The translations under genes were made by a program, and so were the position numbers. 64,000 bases of DNA from assembly GCA_019914995.1 (NCBI GenBank), contig CM034135.1:3846501-3910500 (forward strand), read 5' to 3'. How positions within the stretch are numbered: position 1 is the first letter of the stretch; every line of letters begins with the position of its first letter. Below the pieces are notes generated by a model that was not told the DNA's origin, did no database searches, and worked only from the letters and a program-made list of their open reading frames with translations. This stretch comes from Acanthochlamys bracteata. Its lineage: Eukaryota; Streptophyta; Magnoliopsida; Pandanales; Velloziaceae. Shown one piece after another: positions 12,767-23,938 of the stretch.

Positions 12767-13673
12767 TTGAAAGTAATGTTTTGGCTATTGTATGCACACA
12801 CAAAAAATTGAGTTCAATTACAAACTTACAATATATAAATTACTAGTTCCCACAAGCAGATACTAATAACATTAGGATCAAGCTTCAGATGCCTATAACA
12901 TTATAATGCCAGCTGCTTCTACTACTAGATTTTTAATCTGAAGCTGTGCGCTTTAACCGATATCGAAAAACTGATCAAGATGTTTACAAAGACATGAAAA
13001 AGAGAAACATAAGCTTTTTATCCAAAGTACCAACCAATTGTGAAATTCCAATATGAATTTAATCAGGTAACCAAAGTGACATATTTGCAACATAGATTCA
13101 TTACAATCTGAAATTATAAATATTAGATATGCTTTGGTAGAAACCAATCCCAAAAGTTAGCTCAAAAAGTAAGAATTTCGAACCCCTTATAAACAATAAT
13201 TCAGTTCGACAATCGAAATAATATAAAATAATTCAAACACTCTCTCAAACGTATCATGTAGGGCCGGCATAATTTCTTCATAAAGCTGATCAATACAAAC
13301 TCTTCTTTATGCACGATCACGGTGTGACGTACATCCACGCTTCACCTCAGGGTGAGTGCTGAGTGTTAAGAAGACTTTCGTCCCACATTGTCTGGCTAGT
13401 ATTTTCTTTAGGTTTTTATAAGTTTACTAGGCAGCTCTACTCTTTGCTCTAAGGTTTTAAGTTGAAGACTTTGCCTTAACAATGACAAAATTTATTATTG
13501 CTTCTTAAGCAGAAAAAAGAGAAAGCTTGCATAGGTATTATGATTAACAGACCCATGCAACATAGTTATGGAGAGGATACTTCCTCGCTAAAGTATTTAA
13601 AAACCTTAAAAGATGATCCTTCTATGATGTTTAGTTCAAATCTCATCTATACATGAGAAGCAATCCTTCTATG
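12767..13673. other. Non-coding spacer with a repeat fragment
   Basis: No exon is recognised. A stretch near 13360-13490 (TCCCACATTGTCTGG, then an AAGTTGAAGACTTTGCC region) looks like another single, diverged copy of LTR-like repeat DNA. The rest shows nothing I can name. Confidence 0.4.
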
Positions 13674-14367
13674 TATAATTGTCACATCCGGAAATCATCG
13701 GTTCGAGTTTTGTAGAAGGATAAAATTGATCCGTCCGGATTTAAAATATATTTTTAAAATTAATTAATTTTTTTTAAATTGATGATATATTTAATATAAA
13801 AATAATTATTAATAGCTCTATGTTAAAGAATAATATGTAATTTAGATTTTGCATTTGGATGTGATAATGTAAAAATATAATTGATTATGTCTTATTTGTA
13901 AATATCAATTATTAGTGATTTTTAAATTTTTATATTATAAAATATTTAGACTCAAATATGTATATCTAAAAAAGTTAATTATATCTCTTTTATAATTTAT
14001 CTATTTTATGGTTTTATCTTTTTCTAATCTCCTAATTTATTTAAATATTTTTTATTATAAATTTTAGTTATTATTATTATTGTTGATGGTGGTAATATTT
14101 TAATTTTCGCTGTGATTATTATTGCTGTTGTTGTTGATAGTAATGGCATAATAAAAATACTCTAATTTTTTATTATGATTGCTATAGCTATTATTATTGG
14201 TAATATCATTGCCAATAGATTTTTTACTATAATTATTATCATTATTAGTTAAAATATTTTAATATTATTGATCCGACGGTTTGATCGGTTGATCCGACAG
14301 TTCAATCCGAGAATCGTGACCCGGACAGTTGTCGGATTCGATGTCCGATTCGGTTCTTACAACTATA
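13674..14367. mobile_element. Non-autonomous hAT-like element, 694 bp
   Basis: A perfect 8-bp direct repeat CTTCTATG flanks it (13666-13673 and 14368-14375). The left end TATAATTGTCACATCCGG is inverted relative to the right end TTCTTACAACTATA. Sub-terminal DNA is rich in GATCCGACGG, GATCCGAC and CCGGAC words; the interior is AT-rich with ATTATT runs. There is no transposase. It is related to the element at 42744-43344 by its ends. Confidence 0.82.
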
Positions 14368-14375
14368 CTTCTATG

Positions 14376-14956
14376 ACTTCAAATTCAAAAATTAAGGAAA
14401 ACAAATTGCAGAAAACTGGAACTCATTTCAGAAACAATAACTGAAGATTCACCATGAAAGTAGCTAAAAAATGTAGTTAAAGTTATACACAGTACTGAAA
14501 AGTTTCTGTCAACATGTTGATATCTTGCTCTCTTCTTCTTAGTTGGTAAGCCCAATCAACTTTCTTTGCCATAACCCTCCTCGTTTTCTTTTTCTTTTAT
14601 TTTATTTTTTTCTGATGAAGAAAAAAGCCTCTCGGTGACGAGTAATCCAACAGAGCATTTAATTGAGTACTCGTTTTTTCTATTATTATTCAGAACGAAT
14701 AGGATGATTTGGGACGTTTTTTATTGCTTAAAATTAGAAACTTTTCTTTAAGAAGCTTTTCAGATAATAAATTTGATTTTTTATTTTAAATATATAAAGA
14801 TTTTATGAAGTATAATTTATTTCTTTTTTAAACTTCAAAATTTTAAAACATGCCAAAAATTTATTAAAAAATAAAATTTTGATAAACAGTGAACACTGGA
14901 AGAAGTAACCGTTATTGTTTTTGTTTGGCTATAAACGTGGTCAAAAGTAACTCGCT
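14376..14956. other. Intergenic DNA, nothing recognised
   Basis: AT-rich with a pyrimidine-rich part at 14580-14630. No exon or bounded repeat seen. Confidence 0.5.
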
Positions 14957-15173
14957 CGGAGCGTTTGAAATTGCTTATGAAATAAAATTTTTTTAAAATA
15001 AAAAATATTTTTATTTTTTTAAAAAAATAAGTTTTATTTAGAAAGTGTTTTATTTTATTATATTTTTTTAATTTTTAAATAAATTTTATAGATATTTATA
15101 AAATATGTATTAAAAATATAAAATAAAAAATTTAAATAAAAAATTTGAAGAAAAACTGAACCAAACATCCCCC
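14957..15173. mobile_element. AT-rich MITE, about 217 bp
   Basis: The left end GGAGCGTTTGAAATTGC and the right end CTGAACCAAACATCCCCC are roughly inverted. They enclose the same kind of A/T interior (AAATAAAATTTTTTTAAAAT) seen in the units at 3058, 41221, 42281 and 59502. No clean target duplication was found, so the borders are approximate. Confidence 0.45.
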
Positions 15174-15744
15174 TTAACCATATCCAAAAATGTAATATCT
15201 AGATATTATAACCAGATCTCTTCCAGCTTAAGCTTTTCGATTAACTGATACAGAAGAATTTACACTTGCACTGTTTGAAGTTGCCTTGATGTACCATACA
15301 CAAATAATGAGCTTCATGATCAATTTCTGCCTGGCATTCAGCTACCAACATACCCAGAAATTTGCAAACAATTATACCTCTCTTCAGACGAGGCTTACGG
15401 TGAATTATACATTACTGAAACTGTTATTTGTAGTATAAGATTAGAACTAAACTACTACACTGTCAAAGTTGAAAACTTGAAACAAACCAACTCCTCAAAA
15501 TACAGACAGAAACATGTCTTCCGAGCAGCCAGCTTTACCTTACTTACATGTCATAATTGACAATTTGACAGCTCCACGGTGCTGAGATTCTACTCAACTT
15601 CTTGAATTTGCTGCATATGTACACACAATACCCAATAAATGTAACTTACATATGCTCAGTCCGTAATAGTGTAGCATGACATCTGGTAAAGTTATTATTA
15701 GGATAAAACACAACAGCAAATTCCACCAGATTGTATACTGGCAT
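15174..15744 (-). other. 3'UTR and downstream spacer of the RING-H2 gene
   Basis: Non-coding sequence of ordinary composition directly after the stop codon of the minus-strand RING gene. It probably holds the 3'UTR. No coding exon is seen. Confidence 0.45.
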
Positions 15745-17151
15745 TTAAAAAGGTAACCACCATTTCTTGTTTCGTTCAGCTGCAGTTCCAGTTTGATAAC
15801 TCTGAGGATGCTGATGTTCAGGATGATGGGGATTACATTGGTTGCTAACCATAGTCAACGGATTCTGTAGCAAGTAAACAAGAACTATACTAGCAATACT
15901 TATAATTGGTACAGCAGCAACATGTAGCCAATTTCTTCTTCTGCCTTCCATAGTTGAAGCAGGTACGTTAAGCTCAACAGTTACAGGCACTTGCTCTTCA
16001 CAAACTTCATTAACGGATAAATTAGATAAATCTTCTGTATTAGTATCCTGTTGCCTATTAGCATAAATTTCCATGCTGCTTCTTACTCTTTTGGAATGCT
16101 CATAGTCAGGATCGTCTGTTGGAAGTTCATAGCGGCAGACTGGGCAAGAATTTCTCCTGCACAACCATGGCAAGATGCAGCTAGGATGGAATAAGTGCAT
16201 ACAGGGCAACTGCTTAGCTTCAGAACCAATGTGTAAAGGATCCTTACAAACTGCACAAATAACCACACCATGTTTCTCATGCTCCTTGGAAATAGCCAGA
16301 GTAGGAAGGCCATCCACATAAGATACTGAAGCAGGGGGAAGTCCACCTCTTGAGCCACCTACCTCCATTGCAAGCTGCTCAAGAAGAGCCTCAGAACCTC
16401 TTGCATCAATGGTATCTTCAGTAAAACTTTCCAGCTCAAAGATGCCAGCATGATGTCCAACATCTTCTGCCTCCCATTCTCCATTTCCATCATCAGAGTC
16501 CCACTGCTCTAGGCCAGCATGCATTGGATCTATGTCTGTCTCAGTGTACACATCACTCGCATCATCCAGCTGAAGTAGCATGTCTGTGTCTCCATCAAAT
16601 AGACTTACTGCATCCATGGAGTCTGAGAAGGCTCCATAACCTCTAAAACTCGCGTTGGAGTCCGAATCACCAAACAGAGAATCAGTATAATTGAACCCAT
16701 CACTTTCATTGTCCGAAAGAAACCTTATCCATCTCCCAGACCTGCTTTGTGGTGTGCTAAAACTTGAACTTGGTGGTGCAGCAACATCAGCATCACTTTG
16801 TAGCTCTTGGTTCTGCCTCACCAAACTAATAAGCTGGGAAAACTGATGTGAAAATAAATCCTCCAATGATTCTGAGTTTCTATTCCTTGCTCTCCTCCTA
16901 CATTGCCTTCTTGATTGAGCTCTTCTTGAGGTACTTGCACTGCTACCATCAAGGACTGTAACCTTGCACTCTCTACATACAGGAGTTCCTTCAAAACTTC
17001 CATTTACCTCACTCTCGAGAAAAAGAACTCTACTGCATAACAAGCACGTCAGGTCTAGTTGGTCTCGATCAGAAAGTAAACCACCATTAAGGGATGCATA
17101 TTCTACTAGATCAGAAGAGCCATATGAGTACGGGCAAGAGACAGGATTCAT
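15745..17151 (-). CDS. RING-H2 E3 ubiquitin ligase with N-terminal zinc ribbon and C-terminal membrane segment, 468 aa
   Basis: The coding part is a single exon. A longer frame opens at 17187, but the 12 extra codons end in TTTTCTTCCAG directly before ATG at 17151. That is a splice acceptor, so I place the start there. The RING finger has the C3H2C3 pattern: C299, C302, C317, H319, H322, C325, C336, C339, in the context ICAVCKD and NSCPVCRYELP. Two CxxC pairs at about 36-39 and 59-62 form a small zinc ribbon, as in other plant RING proteins of this type. A basic patch (about 76-92) and a long acidic, serine-rich middle (about 145-245) follow. A hydrophobic stretch at about 408-430 suggests membrane anchoring. 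By family knowledge it transfers ubiquitin from an E2 to substrates; the substrate is unknown. It appears intact. Confidence 0.9.
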   Translation of the reverse strand: MNPVSCPYSYGSSDLVEYASLNGGLLSDRDQLDLTCLLCSRVLFLESEVNGSFEGTPVCRECKVTVLDGSSASTSRRAQSRRQCRRRARNRNSESLEDLFSHQFSQLISLVRQNQELQSDADVAAPPSSSFSTPQSRSGRWIRFLSDNESDGFNYTDSLFGDSDSNASFRGYGAFSDSMDAVSLFDGDTDMLLQLDDASDVYTETDIDPMHAGLEQWDSDDGNGEWEAEDVGHHAGIFELESFTEDTIDARGSEALLEQLAMEVGGSRGGLPPASVSYVDGLPTLAISKEHEKHGVVICAVCKDPLHIGSEAKQLPCMHLFHPSCILPWLCRRNSCPVCRYELPTDDPDYEHSKRVRSSMEIYANRQQDTNTEDLSNLSVNEVCEEQVPVTVELNVPASTMEGRRRNWLHVAAVPIISIASIVLVYLLQNPLTMVSNQCNPHHPEHQHPQSYQTGTAAERNKKWWLPF

Positions 17152-18289
17152 CTGGAAGAAAATCATGACTAATTGGTCAGCGACCAAGAAATGATAGTCA
17201 ATACAAACTTAGATAAATGACTGGAAGAAATGAAGATTGAAGTGGCTGTTCAGTTTGCAATAAATAGCAAAGGTCCTTCCAAAAGACAAGTAATAACCAG
17301 AACTATCACGATTTCAGTGTATAGACCCTCTCATTAGTGAAAATTCAGAATATCACATACTGAGACATGACATAGTCAACTTTCTAGTGTAGAGTTCACT
17401 GTATAAACGAAGCTTTAGGAAAAAATGTGAAGCTTTAGAATGTGCAATAAAGAACACCGTAAGTGAAAATCAGAATGCAGCATGTGAAAATGCAGAAAGT
17501 TAGAAGAGCATAGCTTTCGAAGTTGAAAATGCAGCACGCGAAAATCCAGAATCATCATATTTTACTTTACAAGCCTAAATTAAAACTCTAGCAGCTATAC
17601 TTAAAGAGAATAGAGGATTATAAAGAATTTCTAAGACCAAGCTGTTGGCAAGGAACCTTCGCTATAATAAAATCACACATTTTGGCAGCAATCCTGCTGT
17701 CTTCACATTCACTCACAATCAAACATCAGATGAGGCTGCTCATATTAGCAGCAAATGATATCCACTGTTCTTCGGGAGCTAGTGACTAATGCAGTTTGCA
17801 TATTGCAAAACTAAAATTATTGACTTGCAAAGAATACTATCCATGCCAGTAAAGTATGAGATTCTTCATCAAGATTTTTCTTTAAAAAAGGGTAATGCTA
17901 GTATGACCTTCCTTATCAGCATTCTGGCATCAAAATTTTGAATTGATGAAGTATTTTGAGCATAAATCCATAAAATAGGAGTCATCAAAGACAGCATCAG
18001 TGTTAAAAAAAATCTAGCAGAACTCTCAGTTATTAATATAATCTGAAGCACTTCGAAAGAACTCCAATTTCAGTACCAGTAGGTAAACCAAACATAAACA
18101 TTTTTCTTCATTTTGATATTCATTTCCTAATTCAACCAAAACCTTGCTAATAATCGCAAATAAAGAAATAAAAATTGTTAAGAATGTATTACTAGTTACG
18201 AAACAAATACGAAATCCATCAATTACAATCCAAAACTTTCGCAGAGAACATCCACCAGGAAAAAAGAATAAAAAAAAATATAACCGCAC
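17152..18289 (-). other. 5'UTR intron of the RING-H2 gene
   Basis: On the minus strand the donor is TTTTCAG/GTGCGG at 18290/18289. The acceptor is TTCTTCCAG at 17154-17152, immediately followed by the ATG. The 1138-bp interval is non-coding. Large leader introns are common in plant housekeeping genes and often raise expression. The donor choice is inferred from sequence alone. Confidence 0.65.
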
Positions 18290-18480
18290 CTGAAAACTCC
18301 TTCAACCCCTGTTGATTACACGATTTGAAATTTAATCTTCAGCACTTCGACTTCGATTTCTCGGTCCTCCCAATCGATCAAAGTCGACTTTCTCCAAAAC
18401 GAGATAAAAAAGAAGTTTGCTTTCCGGACACGGCGTTGCCCCCTCTTTAACCACCTCCAACATAATCTTAACGGACTATA
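18290..18480 (-). other. 5'UTR exon and probable core promoter region of the RING-H2 gene
   Basis: This GC-richer stretch lies just upstream of the leader intron on the minus strand and contains pyrimidine/purine tracts typical of plant leaders. The transcription start cannot be placed exactly. Confidence 0.4.
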
Positions 18481-18766
18481 CAATAATCAACGGTAGGATC
18501 GCTACAAAGAAATAAGTCAAATAAAATATGGCCGTTCGATTGAGTAGCCCATCGAGGTTCCCGAGTTCAAAGTGCGCCGGCTCGTAATCCGTCAACCTTA
18601 TAGAAGCGGGCAGTATTAGCTGCTCTGGTGATGCGAGCCTGACGCGTTCCCCACTGCTCTAGGACCAAAGAGACCCAAACCTTGGTCCGAGTCCCGTTGG
18701 TCGACTTGGAACTTGAACCGGGCGAGACAGCTCGCTCAGCACTCAACTGAACCAAGCTTCTGAAAC
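18481..18766. other. GC-richer unidentified stretch
   Basis: About 220 bp (18540-18760) is clearly GC-richer than its surroundings. It carries an uninterrupted minus-strand frame of about 62 codons that I do not recognise. It may be a promoter or CpG-rich region of the RING gene or a fragment of a lost gene. It ends at a Harbinger-type MITE. Confidence 0.3.
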
Positions 18767-18769
18767 TAA

Positions 18770-19109
18770 GGTGTGTTTAAAATATTCGTAAATAAATCTT
18801 AAGAAAGTATCAAGTGATAAATAAAGTTTTTTAAAAATAAATTAGAAGTGAAGTTTAATTTTTATATTTAATTATTTTTTTAAATGAGTTGAAAGTAAAA
18901 TTCAAAATTTATATTTCAATTTTTTTATAAGTGGAGAGTAAAAAATTTGTTTAAAAAAGCGTGAAAATAATAGGATGAAATTCAAATGAAAGTGGAGATC
19001 TATGAAGAACTGCAATTTTGAATTTCTTTATAGCATTAGAACATGTGAATTCACCGGAATTTCAAATCTAACGTAAGAAACTGAAGTTCTGAAAAATTAA
19101 AACACGCTC
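18770..19109. mobile_element. Harbinger/Tourist-like MITE, 340 bp
   Basis: The left end GGTGTGTTTAAAATATTC is inverted relative to the right end AAAATTAAAACACGCTC. The trinucleotide TAA flanks both sides (18767-18769 and 19110-19112), which matches the TNA target duplication of PIF/Harbinger elements. There is no coding capacity. The same GTGTGTTT/AAACACGC terminal type occurs at 19207, 57042, 57513 and 59161. Confidence 0.7.
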
Positions 19110-19206
19110 TAACCTCTAAGTACGTTTTTTTTTTTTTTTTGAATTGAATTTCTGGAATTGAGTTTTCAAAATAAGTTATTTAGAAAGTAAATTTTAAAAT
19201 AATTTT

Positions 19207-19390
19207 AATGTGTGTTTATTTGTTATTAAAAATAAATTTGGAAATGAAATTTTTAGTTGTAAAATTAAATTTTAGAAAGAGAATTTTTAGCAAAAAACTG
19301 AGTTTAGATTTTATATTTATTTTGATTTGAAAATGAGTTAAAAGTAAAATGTTTTAAAAAATTAATAAAAATATTAATAAACACGCCATT
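19207..19390. mobile_element. Harbinger/Tourist-like MITE, about 184 bp
   Basis: AATGTGTGTTTATTTGTTA on the left is inverted relative to TTAATAAACACGCCATT on the right. The interior is AT-rich with AATTTTTAG-like words. Borders are approximate because the flanking trinucleotides are ambiguous. Confidence 0.5.
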
Positions 19391-19600
19391 TGGGCAGAGG
19401 GATCGGTTCATAACTGTCCAATTTTTATGAAATGCATCAAACTCTTTCTACTAGATTTTATTCATAGAAATACATGTGAACCATACAACGCCTTTTTAAG
19501 AGAAGATTGTTCTCCTTTTTTTATGACCAAGCAATATCCAGATGAGATAACTTAATAAGATAGTGCTTATACCTCTTAGGTATCTTTTTATTACGAGTTG
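19391..19600. other. Short spacer, nothing recognised
   Basis: No exon or repeat structure seen between the MITE and the copia relic. Confidence 0.4.
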
Positions 19601-20886
19601 ACCACCTAAACGACGAAGGCTTGAAAGTTCTATCTTTTTTTATGTGCTCATCCACTAGTACAAGTTCCATATTAGGATCGTCTCTTCAATCATTCTCCTC
19701 CAGCATCGATATAGTCACCGATGGGAGTGATGCCACATTATGTCTTGCATCATTGTCTTCAGTCAATCTTTACAGCTGGTCTTTAAAAAATATGGCATTT
19801 TACTGAAGATAAACTTATAGACAGTGGGATCTCATAGGTAATACTTCCAAAATATCTTCAACATACCTAAACATCTTTCGTACTTGATTATGCTGTTGAA
19901 TCAAGTTCTACACAAGCTTTGAAGACCTTAAACACCTAAAAAATTTTCGACTTTTTTAGTGTTGGGAACCCTCAACTTTTTCTGGAAAAATCATCAATAA
20001 ATAATAGAAAATACTTAGAACCATCAAGATGCAGTTGTGGTGACTCCTACTCGTCCGAATGAACTAAGTTGATCTTGACTTTGGCCCTAAAAATCGATCT
20101 CTCAAATCTTGCATGCTGCTGCTTACCGGTGACACATGCCTTACAGAACGACAATTTTATCTCGAAAAATCTTTGCAGGAGCTTTCTATCATATAGGATC
20201 TTTAAACCATATTCCGAAATATGCATAAGTTTCAGGTGTCACACTCGTGTGATATCCTTAATGTTGCTCGATACAACACAAGCATCTTTTTGCTCTAGTG
20301 TCACCTCACGCACCTTATATAAGTTTGAATCTATTTTTTGCGCCTCCAAGATCTTCTCCTCGTCCTAAATAACCTCCATGATTCCGCCTCCAACACATGT
20401 TTTACAGTCTATATCATATAAAAGTTGTAGTAAAGAATATAAAAATTTTTATAAGATCAAGCACATAAAGTACTTTACTTATGATGTATATCCTTCCATC
20501 ATTAGCCTTAAACTTAATAAAACCGACTCCAACAACTTCGAGAACTTGTTCATTCCCCATCCACACGACACATATAGAAACAGCTTCATAATGATGAGAC
20601 TAGTCCTTCCTATATGTCATAATGCTCCTGAATTCAAAATCTAGATATCTAGAGGTTTGAACTTGTTATATGCAACAACCACTGTATCTCTCACTTTCAT
20701 CATAATTGTATGCCACACAAGCATGAGATTTCGAAAGATTCACACCTGCAATCTTATTTGCAATATTCTTGCATTCCTTTTTGAAATGCCTAAACTATCC
20801 ACTAGGATAACACTTCACATACCGTTTATTTTTCTCAATCTCATACTTGTTTGCCATGACAATGAATCTGTGACTCTAATACCACT
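19600..20886 (-). mobile_element. Decayed Ty1/copia retrotransposon interior
   Basis: Read on the minus strand, a primer-binding site TGGTATTAGAGTC (20884-20872, complementary type to initiator Met tRNA) lies 2 bp inside an LTR. A gag-like start MANKYEIEK follows at 20857. Further in are the pre-integrase zinc-finger remnant FCKACVTGKQ (near 20150-20110) and an integrase start LDGSKYFLLFIDDFSRK (near 20030-19980). The reading frame is broken by many stops. The distance from gag start to integrase is only about 0.7 kb, so most of gag and protease is deleted. The reverse transcriptase, RNase H and 3' LTR are not seen, so the element is truncated at its 3' end. It cannot be active. Confidence 0.8.
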
Positions 20887-21408
20887 TGTTGGAAATATCA
20901 GGTTTATTCGATTATTGATAGACCCAGCGAGAACATAAAACACATTTAAGAAAATGGTAAGAGCAAAGCAAACACAAATACAAGATATTTACATAGAAAA
21001 AATAGAAAACCCCAAAAAAGATAGACTAGATTTTAAAAAATCATTAATTCACAACAATTATAGACTCTTGTGTTATATTTTAAGAAAATCTCACTAATAT
21101 GCTTTGTTTTTACCTCTCACATTTAATATTGTGATTGATATTTCTATATATCGAATGAATGTCTCTTACCCATTTATAGTGTGTCAAATAAGACTATTAA
21201 ACTTCCAAACGATTAGCCTTCCATCTTTAATTAATTATTCAAGTCTTTAGACCATCTATCTTCTAATTAATTGTCGTAATTTTTTTACCTTCCCTCTTCC
21301 AGGAGATGTTTCAAGTTTATTAACCGTTGGCTTTCTAACGTTTTAGATGAAGGTTCATTTTTCTTAACTATTTGTTTTCCATTATGAATGTATGTTCAAT
21401 TTGTTACA
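20887..21408 (-). repeat. 5' LTR of the copia relic, 522 bp
   Basis: On the minus strand it begins TGTAACAAATTG and ends CCAACA, giving the canonical TG...CA ends, and abuts the primer-binding site. The second LTR was not found in the window, so its age cannot be estimated from LTR divergence. Confidence 0.7.
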
Positions 21409-22044
21409 TTTCAAAAAATATTTGATAATATTTAACAAATGGCTTTGCAATTTTTAATATTTTTTTATATTTATAAATTTAAGATGATAAACTCATTTAA
21501 GGATCTTTAAAAATAAATTCAACCTACTTTCTTTCTTAAAACCTCAGTGCATTTTTTAAACCAAATCACATAACTAACTATTCAAAATATTCTTATGGAC
21601 AACTAAAAATAGTTAACTCAATGAAATACTATCTGTAAGTTTTATATAGCAGAAGCCTAATTTTGCATTGAACTTATTACAATAATTTTAGCTCTCTGAA
21701 TTTATTTAATTAGATTTTCCACTAATGGAATAAAGTATCCGTTGAATTTTGTGTAATTATTAAGCTTTCTTTAATTATCACCATTTTAACTTTCTCTTTT
21801 AATTTCACCATGATTCCTAATTAGAAAAGCTGAGAAAGAATTAAAGTTCAAACTTTTTTGTATTAATTTAAGTTTTATAGTGCTTGTATTTTATTTACTA
21901 ATTTATCTTTATTAGAAGAGAAACCATAATACTATTTACTCAAACTTTAAATTCTTTATAATATTTTATTAATTTAATTTTGCAATATTTCGATGATTTT
22001 TTGAATCATTTTAATGGATCGCCAAAATATAATGGTTCTAACAT
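21409..22044. other. AT-rich intergenic DNA, nothing recognised
   Basis: No exon, RNA gene or bounded repeat seen. Confidence 0.5.
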
Positions 22045-22052
22045 ATTGTATA

Positions 22053-22610
22053 TAGAGGATGATAATATAGATAATAGGTTGGATTCAAATCAACACACCA
22101 ACTGGAACAAAATCGTTTAACCTAACATAACCCATATATTTACGTGGAACGAAACTGTCAACCCTAAGTCGATCTATTTAATAATTGAATCGAATTCGGA
22201 TCGACTTCTTTAATAATAAAAATTATTAAAACTAGAATCATAAATCAATTCCTAACAATAATAGAATAAAATTATTAGTAAGAATTATTAATTTTGATAA
22301 AATTTATAAATTAAATAAGAAAAATACGGTAAGTTAAGAAAAAAGATATATACAATTGAAGTAAAACTTAATATTATTATTTTAAATCTTTTGTCGTTAC
22401 TAGTTAATATATATTATATAAATTATTATACGAGTTAAATAAGTTAATTTTGAGTCAATTCGAACATGACCTCATTCTATTTAGTTTTTGGAGCCAGTTT
22501 CAGATTAATTCAAAACTAACTTGAATCTGATTAACCTCAAAATCGAATCTAATTTCAATTTATCAATTTTGAGTTAAATTTGCAGGTCAAATCATATATT
22601 ATCGGCCCTA
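22053..22610. mobile_element. Non-autonomous hAT-like MITE, 558 bp, older copy
   Basis: The inverted ends are TAGAGGATGATAATATAG on the left and TAGGGCCGATAATATATG when the right end is read on the minus strand. The flanks ATTGTATA and ATTGTGCA match at 6 of 8 positions, consistent with a decayed 8-bp duplication. GGGTCG/GATCGAC-type sub-terminal words tie it to the elements at 37314 and 58058. It ends 339 bp before the ATG of the C2 gene. Confidence 0.7.
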
Positions 22611-22949
22611 ATTGTGCAGAAGAACTTCAGATTGCTCCTAGGACTAATTGCAGAAAATTTCAAACACAAGCTCTTCAATCACAAGTCATTTTTTAGGTTA
22701 TTTGATTGCGTAAAGACGAGCAATCTGTTACAGTACATGAAAAACTCCAAGGCATATATGTTGGTATTTGATTCCACCGACAAAGAAAGCAATGCGTTTC
22801 CTTCTTATCTTCTAGATGGTTAAGAATATTTTATCATCATCAAGGTAAAGCAATTGTAAACTTTTGTTTCTTTTCTTTTTAACCTTTTCCACTTAGACCT
22901 GCTTTACCAAAACCCACTGCTGTAGAACCTTCTTGTTGATTTCTCAGAT

Positions 22950-23938
22950 ATGGGGAGAATCAGATTAGAACTCTGCATGATCTCTGCCCGTGGCCTCCGG
23001 CGATCAACTCTCTTGAAGCCACACTGGTTTGCAGTTGGCTGGATAGACTCCGAGAGCAAATTCTGCACAAAGATTGACACTTCAGGAAGCTCAACACCAA
23101 CATGGAAGACCAAGTTCTCGTACATTATTGATGAAGCAGAGTTGAATGTTCAAGAGATGTCGGTGACTGTTGAGGTGCATAGCAGAGATCCGGTCTTCTT
23201 GAAAGAAAAACTTCAAGGCACAGCTGTTGTTAAGCTGAAGGAGTTCTTCGCAAAGTTTCAACAGGACAGAGATGCTTCAGGAACAGGAATAGAAGAGACG
23301 GGCAGTTTCCAGCTGAGAAAACATAACTCTGGCAAGCCTCAAGGGTTTATAGATCTGTCAATCAACGTCTATGAAGATTCATATTCAGGTAATAAAGGAG
23401 TTTCATGTTTTCAAAGAAACTTTAGAAGTTGTGTCCCTTTTACCATGCATCTATCTATCTTCTAATTTTCCGAAAAGTAGATAGCATCACTGAATTTGGT
23501 TCGTCTCTGTGGTCAGAGATTCATGGAGCTGACAATGGAAATGGAATCAATTTAGCAATAGGAGACGGTCCAGTGCTTACTTTCCCAAAAAGAAGAGATC
23601 AACCTGCCACAAGCCAACTCCAATCTGGCCATCCCTACAGTCAGCTGCCAACTCCACAACAAAGAAACTTTCCAGACTTGACACTTTCAGGACCAAAGTA
23701 CAAAAGACGTCCAACACCTCCTCCTCCACTGCCACCCAGCAATACAGGCTTCTTGCCAGCATTATTCCCAGGGCCAAGCCAGCCATGGGAGAACTACGGC
23801 AATATTCAGCAGACTGGATTTAGTGATCGAGGAGCAGGGGCAGGATTCGGCTTAGGAGTTGGGACAGGAGCTCTGGCTGCTGGCGCGATGTTGTTTGGTG
23901 ATGATTTCATGTCAGATTCAACCTTCATGTCAAGTTAG
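22950..23938 (+). CDS. C2-domain (SRC2-like) protein, 2 exons, 298 aa
   Basis: Exon 1 is 22950-23388 and exon 2 is 23481-23938, with GT-AG junctions (897 nt, 298 codons plus stop). The start is the first ATG after an in-frame upstream stop region, and opens MGRIRLELCMISARGLR. Residues about 1-140 form a C2 beta-sandwich: strand 1 is the ELCMISARGL stretch, followed by KPHWFAVGWID and TPTWKTKF. C2 domains bind membranes, often with calcium; the usual aspartate loops are only partly present here, so calcium dependence is uncertain. The middle is proline-rich (TPPPPLPPSN). The tail is glycine/alanine-rich (GAGFGLGVGTGALAAGAM), a known feature of cold-induced SRC2-like proteins, which sit at ER, vacuole or plasma membrane. 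The intron is only 92 bp and ends in a tandem AAGTAG acceptor, so a 299-aa form with an extra Val is possible. Confidence 0.88.

Noticed and set aside
17152..17187. 12-codon N-terminal extension of the RING protein
   Set aside because: It is made of the polypyrimidine tract and acceptor of the leader intron, not of conserved protein sequence.
20069..20938. Plus-strand frames of 88-99 codons
   Set aside because: They are the antisense of the copia relic, whose motifs read on the minus strand.
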